From Colias croceus (lineage: Eukaryota > Arthropoda > Insecta > Lepidoptera > Pieridae), in NCBI RefSeq assembly GCF_905220415.1, contig NC_059547.1:6646501-6710500 (forward strand): a stretch of 64,000 nt of DNA. The letters are read 5' to 3'. The position numbers and the translations under genes were made by a program. The notes under the pieces are model-generated. The model was not told the origin of the DNA, ran no database searches, and worked only from the letters and a program-made list of their open reading frames with translations. The first letter of the stretch is position 1; every line of letters begins with the position of its first letter. This document shows positions 50,958 to 61,814 of this stretch, piece after piece.

Positions 50958-53627
50958 TATTATTAAATATCTGTATTGACGACAAATAAAAAAATTTAAG
51001 AAACATAATAAGCATTATCTTCAAATTTCAATTCAAAGCTTCAATTCCATTAATATTAAATCATATTAGTTATAAAGATTTTATTGGAGTATTAAACTCC
51101 ATAAAAGTTTCCTTTTAAGAATTTAGATCTGTATCTAGTTTGACTAAATTGGACTGTAACTAATCTACTTATAATATTTCACTATATAAATACCGAATAC
51201 GTAGCAATAAAGGTCCCACTCCAATAGACTTAACTAATATTACTATTTTTGGAATGAATTAGACTAGAATGTTTTCGATCTACATTAATGTAAGATAACT
51301 GTTTAACAAGAAATATTTACCTTTTTAGACATCAAGTAATAAAAGTTCAATCCTCGGATTTTAATTGAAAATTTTCTGTAGAATCAAAACGTAATAACAA
51401 TGATTCAGATTTTAATGACTGCTATACATATATATTTCTCCTTTCAATCTAATTTATAACATTATTAACATACACAAGTTTTATATAATATTAGAACACA
51501 AAAATGTACTAAGGCGCATAGGTTTAGATTTTGTGCGTATTTGGTTGTCGACAGCTCATAGCCCATACACTGAAAAGTGTAGTTACTTATTTTTTACTAC
51601 ATACCACACAAAAAAACATAGAAACGTAACTTCATTAGTTCTAATACTATTGTTGGTACTATATTTATAATGAGCGGTACAAGTTTGAAAAGTAAATTTA
51701 CTAGAAAGTTCAAATCTCTTTCTTGAAAGGGGACAAATTTTCCATATTATCATGATATAAACCACGTCTACTGATGACTAAAACGTTCATATACATTTAG
51801 AAGAGTCACAAACACCGACTAGACGAATGTAAATCACAGCACTTATGCACGGAAATGTTTCAAACATTTCTTGAGACGGCTGGCCAAAGTCTAAATGCGT
51901 GTAGACTTGTCATACAATATTTATATACTTAATAGAACAATATTCCGTCGGTAAAGTAATACTGAACTAGGCGTTACAAATATAACATGAAACTTCCAAT
52001 ACTTAATTTAATACTGGTACTTATATTTTGTCTCTAATCATCTTTTATACAATCGCCAATGCTTAATTAAAGTATGGCTACCTTCGACTAGTATATTATG
52101 CTCGATATATTTAGATGGCAAATTTAGTTTATTAGATTGCAATTATTTTCGAAAATTTACCAATCTGCTGATTAATTCATATTTAATAGATCGTGTTACA
52201 CATTACTTACGAAGATGTTTCTTGTCTTTTCTGAAGTCTGATAGAAAATATGAAACATATCTTTTTTTTTCTTATTAGGGCTTCATAAGCATACGCAGGC
52301 ACTCAAAATGGTTAACTCAAACACACGACTATGAAACAAGTTTAAATTATCTATTATTTTAAACAAAGACAAATAAACCGTTACCTACTAAATAAAAAAT
52401 TAATACATTGAACATAAAAATATTTCACTAACTGCTACTTAAAAATAAACAATATTTCTTACAATATCATGAAACGTATACTGAGAAATATATGAAAATA
52501 TTTTTCGTAACACAAAAATTTAGTCTTATGTTTCAAAAAATCTTTCAAATAAGTAAACAGTTTAAAGTATTTTTAAGAATCCAATATGTCAATTCAAAAT
52601 TAACTCCTTTAGGATAAAAATACTGAAGATCGAAGCAAAAAAAATAAACTACCCAAGACTAAAAATGTTTACAATCATAGTATTACATTTATGAAAGTTA
52701 ATACATATTATATCACAACCAAATAATACCAGGTTAATGTAATGCAAATACTATGCGATCCAAGTAAGACATGGAATTTTATTTAGTCAGGCGAAATAAC
52801 ACTCTTTTATTAGCAGAAATATTTACTTAAATTATAAAAAAAATCGTATTTTTCAAATGATATTTGTCACAAAAATGTCCTGACATTCCTATTCTTAGTT
52901 AGATTCCACAGTAAAATATTGTACACTTAAGTGCGCTCAGTACATACACAGTGCAAAAAACAACAAATAAATAATAACATTAACTATAAGCAAATAAGCT
53001 CTCTGAACTAACTACAAATGTAGCTTAGTTCAAGTAATAATTATTAAAAATAATTGGGATATAACATAATCTAATAATATAATGGAATACATTATGGATA
53101 ATGACTAAAACTAATTAACCTAATGACTATTGTTATAAGCACATTGAACATGGAATATTTTTTATTCACATTTGACTAGACATGTCTTTTGGTTAACAAA
53201 TACTTTGGTACTATACTACCTATTAATAATGAATTTTCAATCCATAAATAAAATTAAATTAAAAACAAAACATATTTTATGTATGTAACATAAAATTGAT
53301 CCATTGAATAAATCTTTGTTTTTTATTTCAACAAAATAATTAGTTAAACATTAAGTTATAAACAATTTAACTTTTTTATGCGTTTGGACAGCCAATATTT
53401 TAATTTCAATTCACATACAAAATTGATTATTTTGTAGGTTACATATTGAAATGTATGAAGTTAGTATAAAGAGTAGAATAAATATATTTTGTAACATAGT
53501 AATTAAAGCTGAATAGAATAGCTAACTTGATATTATATGGGAATTAAGAACACATATACGTGACTACATGGTCTGAATGTCTTCACCATATCTTATTTTG
53601 CTTGAAATATAATAAAATTTACTCACC

Positions 53628-53662
53628 ATGCAGAAATATATTATTTTCGTATATTTCTGCAT
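53628..53662. repeat. Perfect 13-bp inverted repeat
   Basis: ATGCAGAAATATA (53628-53640) is followed, after a 9-nt loop, by TATATTTCTGCAT (53650-53662). It lies about 320 bp beyond the INPP5E stop codon on the minus strand and may fall in that gene's 3' UTR. Confidence 0.7.
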
Positions 53663-53964
53663 TTAACGTCAATAGTGTACTTATAAATGTATGATAGCAT
53701 TTTTTCGTTCTTTTATTGTCTGAACGAAGTTATAAATATAGTGGTGTTATTTATTACACATACAATAACAATGTATTGCAAAAATACCAATGAAGTCGCC
53801 AGTTTAGCTGGCTCAATTTTCGACAATTTTTGGCGGTAATCTAATTTTTATGGAAATATTATAAAAAAAGAAGAATTACAAATGTAAAGCTTCCACGGAC
53901 TTTTGAAATAATTTAAATTTGTTTTTTCAAGCTACTCCTGACATTACCGAGTGACTTATATTTT

Positions 53965-53983
53965 TTTATTTATATATTTTATT
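53965..53983 (-). terminator. INPP5E polyadenylation signals overlapping and following the stop codon
   Basis: On the minus strand, the last codons read ATA CAA TAA AAT, so the stop codon lies inside an AATAAA hexamer (53983-53978). A second AATAAA is at 53970-53965. The first is too close to the stop codon to give a normal UTR; the second, or a more distal one, is more likely used. Confidence 0.5.
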
Positions 53984-56900
53984 GTATATTGCACACAGCA
54001 GAGGTTCCTGGCGCATGGTCTAGGAGAGCTCTACGTCGTTTTATACCTTCAAGGTATACTTCGCGGTTGAACAGACCAGCTGCTAATGGAACCCTGTAAT
54101 AATATGAATGTATCAATATGAATTATGCCAGTGTTCAAAATTCGACCATAACCATAAACAAAAGAGAATGTGCGTGTCAGTGTCAAATGCATTGTAGTGT
54201 GCAATTTTTACCCATTTTATGTCTTTTATGGCCGATTTTTTAATCCTCGGTTAAAATTTATCTGTCCATTTAAGTATTACACGAACATTTTAAAATTTCA
54301 CCTGGTAACTGTCATATACATACAATTAGAATACATTTTTGAAATGGTAGTATAATACGTTATTTGATGAATAAGTTTTAACCCAGTATTGAAAAATCAG
54401 CCCTTTTCATTATTTGTGAAAAATATTAGCATTCCGCACTCCTCCATATTAAAATAAAGTATGCTAAATGTTATAATTCTTCACCGACTAGTGAAAATAA
54501 AAGAATGTTGACATTCTTTTATTTTTATAAAATAATGGTTCTCATAAATGACTTCAAAAGTAAAAACATAACTAGGGAAGTAGTTTATATCTCTATGAAT
54601 CATTATTATAAATACGCCTGTATTAATCATACAAATTTATAAATTTAGAAGACAAATACATACACATCAGTCCCCGGCCGTAGTGCTGCAGAGAACAATC
54701 CCCACACCGGCTTATGGTCACTTGTACATATTGACTGTACTGAGTTATACGCTAGGCACTTTAACCCGGATGTCACTGGAACAGTGCTAACTCGACGAAG
54801 ACCTGGGTGAAATAATTATTTGTTTATTTAAATGTATAACATACTAGATTTCCGCCCGCGTAGTAAAATAAAAAATACATTACTCCCGTTACTGTGCCAT
54901 TTTCAGGATAAAAATATTATGTACTTTCTCAGGTCAACTATCTTTGTAACAAATATCATCCAAATCGGTTTAGTGGTTAAGGTGGAAAAACGACGGACAT
55001 TTTACTGCACAAATGCTACTTTTACATTTATAATTTTAAGAAGGGATGGATGATGTGGATAAGCATCTAATAAAACACACACAAATATATTATGTATTGT
55101 CATACGCAACACTCAATGTAGCTTTTTTAAAAGGACCTTTGAACTCTCATCTTCTATTTCAGAATACAGATATTAATTGCGAAGACATTATCTGTACATT
55201 CATTAATTTTTTACCAGACGTAATTAATACATAGTCATTTAAAGGTTGATATAATATACATAACGGTATTTAAATGAGTGGCAGACTTCCATACTAATTG
55301 CTACTTTTATGGTACTAATCAAGCATAATATGGCTAATACATTTAATTATGACTAGGGGTCCGCCCCGGCTTCGCCCGTGGTACATGTTTACGTTTTCTC
55401 TACATATGATCCATCCTCGTACTTCAAGAAATATAATAAAAAAAGAATTATCGAAATCGGTTCAGCCATTCTCGAGTTATGCGCTTACCAACACATTTTG
55501 CGATTCATTTTTATATATAAGAAGATTTATACGTAATTTGATGTAGTTAGCGTTTGATAATAATTAACGGTTAATGTTATGCAAACGAAATAACAATTTG
55601 AAAATTATTATGTAGTCTGCAAAAACTTATATGCATTGCACAAGTTTTTGTTAAATTTATTTAGACTTGATTTCGGACATTCTTTCACTAAAAGAAACCT
55701 CATTTATAGAATACTATAGCATAGAATATATTTTTTATCCTCATTTTCAATAGGACGCGTAATAATGAAATTATTATCAACTAGCGGTCCGCCCCGGCTT
55801 CGCCCGTGATACATATGTATTTCGCAATAAAAAGTAGCCATGTTCTTTCTCAGGGTCTAGATTGTCTGTGCCAAATTTCATCAAAATCGGTTCAGAGGTT
55901 TAAGCGGGAAAGCGTAACAGACAGACAGACAGAGATACTTTCGCATTTATAATATTATAAGTAGGGATTTACCTGCAAACGGTGCAGATGTATTAGTTGT
56001 CATACATTTCGCTTTGAACAGAATCCGATCTGTGTACGCCGGCACGCGTTGTTTACTTGACGTGTCGAACTTTTGACTGCCTGGGTCATACTGAAAATTA
56101 CATACTCGGTGTAAAAAATATGAGTGCAGTTAATGTTGTATCTAAGTTTTATATATTAATTCCTTACTTTGGAAAAATTTAGCTCAAGTATAGCTTATAG
56201 AACAATAAGTTTTCCCTTAGAGCTCTAGCTAACAAAAAATAAATAAATAAACTGTTATTGCAACCATTCCTATGTGTTTTATAATCAACAAATTGTTTTA
56301 AGGTTTTTAAAATACCTTATACGTAGGCGGAAATCTGATGGGGGCTTCTCTAAAATCCCTAAACGCGGCACCATCTTCGAGTACAGCCGTCAATTGGTCC
56401 GCATGCAAGAGCCCGTGCGGTAAATGTGGGGGGAGGGGGAACTGCAAGCAATACATTACAGTTATAATAAAATAAATAACATAATTTTGTAAAAACATAT
56501 CCATTTATAAAATATTAGTGGTCCGCCCCGGCTTCGCTCGTGGTACATATTTGGCAATAAAAGGTAGCCTATGTTCTTTCTCGGGTATCACAAATATCTC
56601 CATTCTCCATACCAAATTTCATGCAAATTGGTTCAGTAGTTTAAGCGTGATTGAGTAACAGACAGACAGACAGAGTTACTTTCGCATTTATAATATTAGT
56701 ATGGATTATTTCTTATAGTTCAGGATACATCACCCATTTTTGCAAGTGACTACTATCAAGCTAATTTTCCGTTTGTAGCTTTATTTTGATGAGACGCCCA
56801 ATAATTTCGTGTACGAAACTCTCGATTGTGGTAGCTAACAGAGATAACAAGGATAAAAAATTTTGATTTGATGGTTCTCAAATATTTATTACTAACTGAA

Positions 56901-59900
56901 TTTTTTTTTTGTTCAATCTCAAGATAATTACCTAAATTATTCGAAAAAATATTTGTCCTACAAAATCTATGGTTGGTTCAAAGAGTCCCCCTTTCCAAAG
57001 TGTATCGATAACGAGGTCATCATAAATGATTACTAACAAGCTGATTTTTTTGTTTTCACTTATTTAATGTTTATATAATTCAACAGACATATTGTCCTAC
57101 AAATTGCGTAATAAATATTTGAGAACCATCAAATCAAAAAAAAATATCCTTGTTATCTCTGTTAGCTACCACAATCGAGAGTTTCGTACACGAAATTATT
57201 CGGTGTCTCATCAAAATAAAGCTACAAACGGAAAATCAGCTTGATAGTAGTCACTTGCAAAAATGGGCGATGTATCCTGTACTATTAATCATAATTACAT
57301 ACTGCATGAAAAGATGATAATCATAATATTGGTTTGTATATTCAAATAATAGAACAAGTGGCTCAAGTATTTAAAATAACCAAATAATGATAGTTCAGGA
57401 TACATCGCCCATTTTTGCAAGTGACTACTATCAAGCTAATTTTCCGTTTGTAGCTTTATTTTGATGAGACGCCCAATAATTTCGTGTACGAAAGTCTCGA
57501 TTGTGGTAGCTAACAGAGATAACAAGGATAAAAATTTTTGATTTGATGGTTCTCAAATATTTATTACTAACTGAATGATTTTTTTTTGTTCAATCTCAAG
57601 ATTTACCTAAATTATTCGAAAAAATATTTGTCCTACAAAATCAATGGTTTGTTCAAAGAGTCCCCCTTTCCAAAGTGTATCGATAACGAGGTCATCATAA
57701 ATGATTACTAACAAGCTGATTTTTTTGTTTTCACTTAGTTAATGTTTATATAATTCAACAGACATATTGTCCAACAAATTGCGTAATAAATATTTGAGAA
57801 CCATCAAATCAAAAAATTTTATCCTTGTTATCTCTGTTAGCTACCACAATCGAGAGTTTCGTACACAAAATTATTCGGTGTCTCATCAAAATAAAGCTAC
57901 AAACGGAAAATTAGCTTGATAGTAGTCACTTGCAAAAATGGGCGATGTATCCTGAACTATGATATTTACCTGGGTTTGTTCTATCCACCTCAAGACTGCA
58001 GCTCTGGGTTCGCCAAGTCTGAAGTTTAAGTCACCACACCAAAACACATAGTCAAAATTATTTGTTACATCTGCAAAAAGAATAGACATACTATAAAATA
58101 AAGAGGAACATTGTATATTTCCGTTAATGAAGACTAGATTTTCGTAACGCAATTATGAGAAGCTTGAATACTGGATTTTCGTAACTCAATTATAAAAAAA
58201 TGAGGAATATTTCTTAAAATAATCTGTAACGAGCAATATCAATAAAAAAAAACCTACCTTTACTTCTATGTCTACATGGCAAGTTCTTTGGTAAATCTAT
58301 CGATCGGATTATTCTCTTGATATCCGACAGTCTCTCCTTTACTTTCTCTTGATGGGCTGTCAAATGTGCGGTAACAAAAAGAAATGTGGAACCGAACAGA
58401 GCAAAGGATATAGCCACAGCGCCTTTCGTTCGGAAAGCGGTTCCTGGACGGACAGACAGACTAGCATCTTCTGGTAGAGAACAGAACCATATGAGGTCCC
58501 TCCTTATGAATACTGTTAAGTGAAGTGTGCCTGAAATTTAATAAAAAATATAATATATCAAATAACTTTATTTTTTCATATTTATTTTCAAGAAGCATAT
58601 AATCTCTTAAGTTCAGTATGAGCTGCTGGGACTTAAATAATATTTTTAGAATGTCTTTCATGAGTATTATATTAGTGTTAAGCTAATTAACAATAAAATG
58701 AGAAGCAGTACATAGATTTATCTTCCATAATTAATACAACTCAATATTTATTTTTATTCCAAGAAGACACCCAAGAGAAATTAAATGTGACTAACCTAAG
58801 TAGTAAGAATGTAGTAGTAAATGTGATGGACCCAAAACTTCTTGCACAGTTATCTCCCACTCGGTTCTTTCTGAATATGACTCTTGTGTGCCGATAGCAA
58901 ATATGTCTGGAACATGCTTCACTTCTTCTGGGAATATGAAATCAGCTAATTCTCTAAAAATTAATTAAAAAGCATTATGTTATTGGAAACACTACTAATA
59001 TACATTAATTTTATAAATAACATATTAAAATAAATTTAAAAAATTTACCGTTATCCTAACTACATCAACAATTTAAAAGAAATTAGTAGAGAGCTGTTGC
59101 TATTTGTAAATAACAAAATATTTCTATTGTTTTAAAGATACTTTGATTTTTAATTTTTCGCAGATAGCATTTTAACATATTTTTTAATAATTTTCTACTC
59201 ACCTTGGTGGAGATTGTCCATTCATATTCCAAGTACCCACAAATATTTTAACTTCCCTATCTGGGAATACATGTTCTAACTCTGCTGTGCCTAGTAAAGA
59301 ATTAGACGCTAATCTTCCATATAAATAATTTCTGTAAAAAAGTAGATAAGTGTGATCTATCACATAAATCTTTTAATGCTACAAGAGCTCATAAGCATAA
59401 AGCTAATCTTGATTAGCATAGCTAATAAAGAATTAGTTGCTAACACCAATATTGTACCATTTTATTTTTAAAAACATACTTTATGAAACAATATTAAAAA
59501 AAAAAAAAAACTGTAATATACATGAAACACTTCCATAGAATTCACTTTACATTTTGATATATCAACATACAAAAGCTTTTGTAGTTAGTCATGACAAACA
59601 TTCAATGTTGCCTGGTTAAGTTGATTTTTTCATAATTTCCAATAAGAAACAATTGTTTTACACTTCATAATGAAAACAAGCACCAATAACCAATAATGAA
59701 CATAAATAATGGCCCAACCTTTGCCTTGCCTCTTGAGTGGGTATGAGACGCAGCACTTGTGCAGCAAGCAATGAGTGACGAGCCAAGCTATCTGTGCTTC
59801 CAGCATGTGACGACCTTGTTATAGTTGACTTGGCTCTGAACAAATACAATTACATAAATATATTTTTTTGTAAACAAATATGCAGACAGCACTAAGCAAC

Positions 59901-60566
59901 ATAAACATACCTCCGTTTACGGTCCAATGAATTACTTCTATCGCTTTCAGGTGATGATGAATGGTACAACGCTTTTGTGTCACTTGAAATTAAATGATCT
60001 GCCGATAACCTTTTCACAAACAACTTACTCTTTGGTTTTATGCCTTCAAAGGAACCTGAATGCTCAAAACTTTTCTTAGGATCATCACCTTTCGGGAAAG
60101 AAACTGTCGCTTTCGGTATTTCCTCACTTTTTGTACACGATAAACTATTGCCACTTAAACTATTATTGGAATCATTGTTAGGACTCTCTGGTCGAGAATG
60201 TGATTCGTCCTTTAAAGAATGACCCTCCACCAAACTCTTAGGGCGTGAACGCCTGAAAAATGTTTTGCAGCACTTCGAACTCTTTTCGTTGTCGTTGTGA
60301 TGATCTAATACAGTTGGATGGACGTCACTAGAGGTAGAATCATATCCAGAGTTCTTGCAGCTTCGGCTATTTTCCATGTTAGAATCAGCATTATGGGCAC
60401 TTTGTGCTATGAATGGATCTGCTGGGGACATCGGACGTGAGGTTGGTTGGTTGAATTCATCGTTAGAATCGGTGTCTACATAGCAGCCAACTTTTGGTGA
60501 CTTTTTAACAAACAATCGTTTTCGCAACGAGAGTTTTTGTTTTGCTTTGGTAGGTGAAGTTGTCAT
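53979..60566 (-). CDS. INPP5E: Phosphatidylinositol polyphosphate 5-phosphatase type IV (72 kDa)
   Basis: Ten exons (60566-59911, 59835-59719, 59331-59203, 58953-58796, 58530-58258, 58070-57970, 56441-56316, 56090-55973, 54802-54664, 54093-53979) join in frame to 643 aa; human INPP5E is 644. The enzyme removes the 5-phosphate from PI(4,5)P2 and PI(3,4,5)P3, mainly at the ciliary membrane. Residues 1-270 are a Ser/Pro/Lys-rich disordered region. The catalytic domain shows GTWNMNG (290-296), WCGDLNFR (455-462), PAYTDRILF (537-545) and TSDHKPVW (586-593), the conserved inositol 5-phosphatase signatures. The protein ends CNIQ (640-643), a CaaX-like prenylation site as in vertebrate INPP5E. I chose GTATGTATTT (54663) as the exon 9 donor because an alternative GTGTATG two bases earlier breaks the frame. 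Two MITEs lie in intron 6. Confidence 0.96.
54494..54525. repeat. Perfect 15-bp inverted repeat in INPP5E intron 9
   Basis: AAAATAAAAGAATGT (54494-54508) and ACATTCTTTTATTTT (54511-54525) are separated by TG. It is a simple AT-rich palindrome without other context. Confidence 0.7.
54842..55037 (+). repeat. Family D repeat, copy 4, INPP5E intron 8
   Basis: A diverged copy: ACTAGATTTCCGCCCGCGTA GT at its start, CATCCAAATCGGTTTAGTGG TTAAGG in the middle and CTACTTTTACATTTATAATT at the end. It begins 40 bp upstream (plus coordinates) of exon 9. Confidence 0.6.
55351..55525 (+). repeat. Family C repeat, copy 4, INPP5E intron 8
   Basis: ACTAGGGGTCCGCCCCGGCT through TCGAAATCGGTTCAGCCATT and TTTTTATATATAAGAAGA. 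It is close in sequence to the copies at 13792-14602, so it is probably of similar age. Confidence 0.75.
55780..55963 (+). repeat. Family E repeat adjoining the INPP5E exon 8 donor
   Basis: It starts ACTAGCGGTCCGCCCCGGCT, contains TTCGCAATAAAAAGTAGCC and AAATTTCATCAAAATCGGTT, a GACAGACAGACAG tract, and ends CATTTATAATATTATAAGTA. The exon 8 splice donor on the minus strand lies at 55972, less than 15 bp away. Confidence 0.75.
56514..56706 (+). repeat. Family E repeat, copy 2, INPP5E intron 6
   Basis: TAGTGGTCCGCCCCGGCTTC through TTTGGCAATAAAAGGTAGCC, CATGCAAATTGGTTCAGTAG and GTAACAGACAGACAGACAGA to CATTTATAATATTAGTATGG. The first 565-bp MITE begins 11 bp later. Confidence 0.75.
56718..57282. 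mobile_element. 565-bp long-TIR MITE, copy 1, INPP5E intron 6
   Basis: The termini GTTCAGGATACATCACCCAT and ATGGGCGATGTATCCTGTAC are flanked by TA (56716-56717 and 57283-57284). The inverted repeats extend about 170 bp (left AACAGAGATAACAAGGATAA, right ATCCTTGTTATCTCTGTTAG). The middle holds GAGTCCCCCTTTCCAAAGTG. It has no coding capacity. TA targets suggest a Tc1/mariner-type family. Confidence 0.85.
57393..57957. mobile_element. 565-bp long-TIR MITE, copy 2, INPP5E intron 6
   Basis: Same family, orientation and length as copy 1, separated from it by about 110 bp. Termini are GTTCAGGATACATCGCCCAT and ATGGGCGATGTATCCTGAAC with TA on both sides (57391-57392 and 57958-57959); ATGAT also repeats around the ends. 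Small indels distinguish it from copy 1 (for example CAATCTCAAGATTTACC versus CAATCTCAAGATAATTACC). Its right end lies 12 nt inside the intron from the exon 6 donor. Confidence 0.85.
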
Positions 60567-60923
60567 TTTTGGTTTTAAACCACTAAGACAATAAATTTAT
60601 GTTACTAATTACATTTTTACTAAATATAGAAAACATAACCTAAAAGTTTATTCTAAATGACATTTCGCGAATGGAAAAACGTCATTTCAGTGGGTAATGA
60701 TTTATAAAAACGTTCAAAAATTTACGAAAGAATAATAATAAATAAAAAAACTGTAGTTATTCAAAAATAGGACTATTTAATGTAGGTAATTTAAGCAAAC
60801 AAAACGATAAACACACATAGTTTACAAAATAATTGAATCAATCACCATGGCAACCATCGATAAGGTTGTCATAGGTTCAATTTCCATACACTGAACAAGC
60901 ACTGAACAAGTTGTTCTGCTGAA

Positions 60924-60968
60924 TAGTTCTACAGTGTGGTTGTTCAGAACAACCACACTGCAGAACTA
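60924..60968. repeat. 22-bp hairpin with one mismatch and 1-nt loop
   Basis: TAGTTCTACAGTGTGGTTGT TC (60924-60945) and GAACAACCACACTGCAGAAC TA (60947-60968) are inverted copies differing at one position. It sits about 360 bp upstream of the INPP5E start codon. The near-zero loop makes a cruciform or foldback relic likelier than a microRNA precursor. Confidence 0.75.
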
Positions 60969-61407
60969 TGATTCAATAAACACAGTTATGTAGGTATCAG
61001 GTTTATGAATAAATAGCGAAATATGGTACCTAGCTATTTTTTGTAGATATTAATCTTATTAATAATTAGCATATTATGAAATTACATAATATCGAAACCT
61101 TCGTCTTCTTACAATAAAAATAAGTATAATGTAATAAGGTTCAATTGGTTCACTATTTAATTAACAGCTTGTTCTTCTGTCTTCTATGATATATTTTGTT
61201 ACAAGTATTGTTTTCAAAATTTTTGCAATTAATACCAGGCGTTTCTACACTATATTAGGCCCACCAATTAAAGTAAATAAGGATCTCCCGGCGCATATTC
61301 TTTAATTAATAGTAATTTATAGAAAGAACAGAAAATAAGAAAAAAATATTATGTAACTACAAGTGGCGGTCTTATCCAGATTCATTCTTTCCATTATTTC
61401 CTAATAA

Positions 61408-61450
61408 GTAGGTAAGTAGGTACAGTAGGTAGTAGGTACCTACCTAAGGT
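61408..61450 (+). repeat. TAGGTA-type simple repeat
   Basis: The tract AGTAGGTAAGTAGGTACAGT AGGTAGTAGGTACCTACCTA is an imperfect short-unit repeat. Confidence 0.7.
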
Positions 61451-61814
61451 AAACATAATTTTTTAAGTTTTTATCTCCATCATTTACAAAATTAGCAAAT
61501 GAATTAAGAAACCATCTAAATTCTGACCGGTAGGTATAATGTCTAATTATATGGAGTGGTAATAATTTCCCTTATAAGTTTTCTATTGCTTACAAATAAT
61601 AATATCTACCTATGCTTTAGATAACTGATAAAGGTAAAAATCGCTAAATCGTTGAGTTTTTCAATATAGTTTATTTCCTCATACTTTTTAATTAAAATAA
61701 CTTAAGTAATTTTTTAAAGAATTTATTGAAATTAACTGGACTATTTTGAGTAAAATTAAATTTCTCGCACAACAATTATTTAGAATAGGTAGTCTATACA
61801 TATTATTATATCGT

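Larger units (their letters stand above)
46864..53978. other. Gene-poor 7-kb region between convergent genes
   Basis: No host exon is supported here. It contains a hAT-type element (47420-48695), a repeat-dense inverted-repeat element (49521-50957) and a perfect 13-bp hairpin (53628-53662). Otherwise it is AT-rich DNA. Part of 50960-53978 could be a long 3' UTR of INPP5E, which ends at 53979 on the minus strand; this cannot be settled from sequence. Confidence 0.55.
60567..61814 (-). promoter_or_regulatory. INPP5E upstream region and spacer to the Ly6 gene
   Basis: This 1.25-kb stretch lies between the INPP5E start codon and the Ly6 stop codon, both on the minus strand. It must hold the INPP5E promoter. 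Visible features are an imperfect 22-bp hairpin at 60924-60968 and a (TAGGTA)n-like simple repeat at about 61408-61450. No other gene is seen. Confidence 0.5.

Noticed and set aside
54664..54666. GTGTATG donor for INPP5E exon 9
   Set aside because: Using it puts exon 10 out of frame and causes an early stop; the donor two bases later restores the frame and gives the CNIQ terminus.
60924..60968. microRNA precursor
   Set aside because: The loop is one base long and the arms are nearly perfect, which is unlike an animal pre-miRNA.
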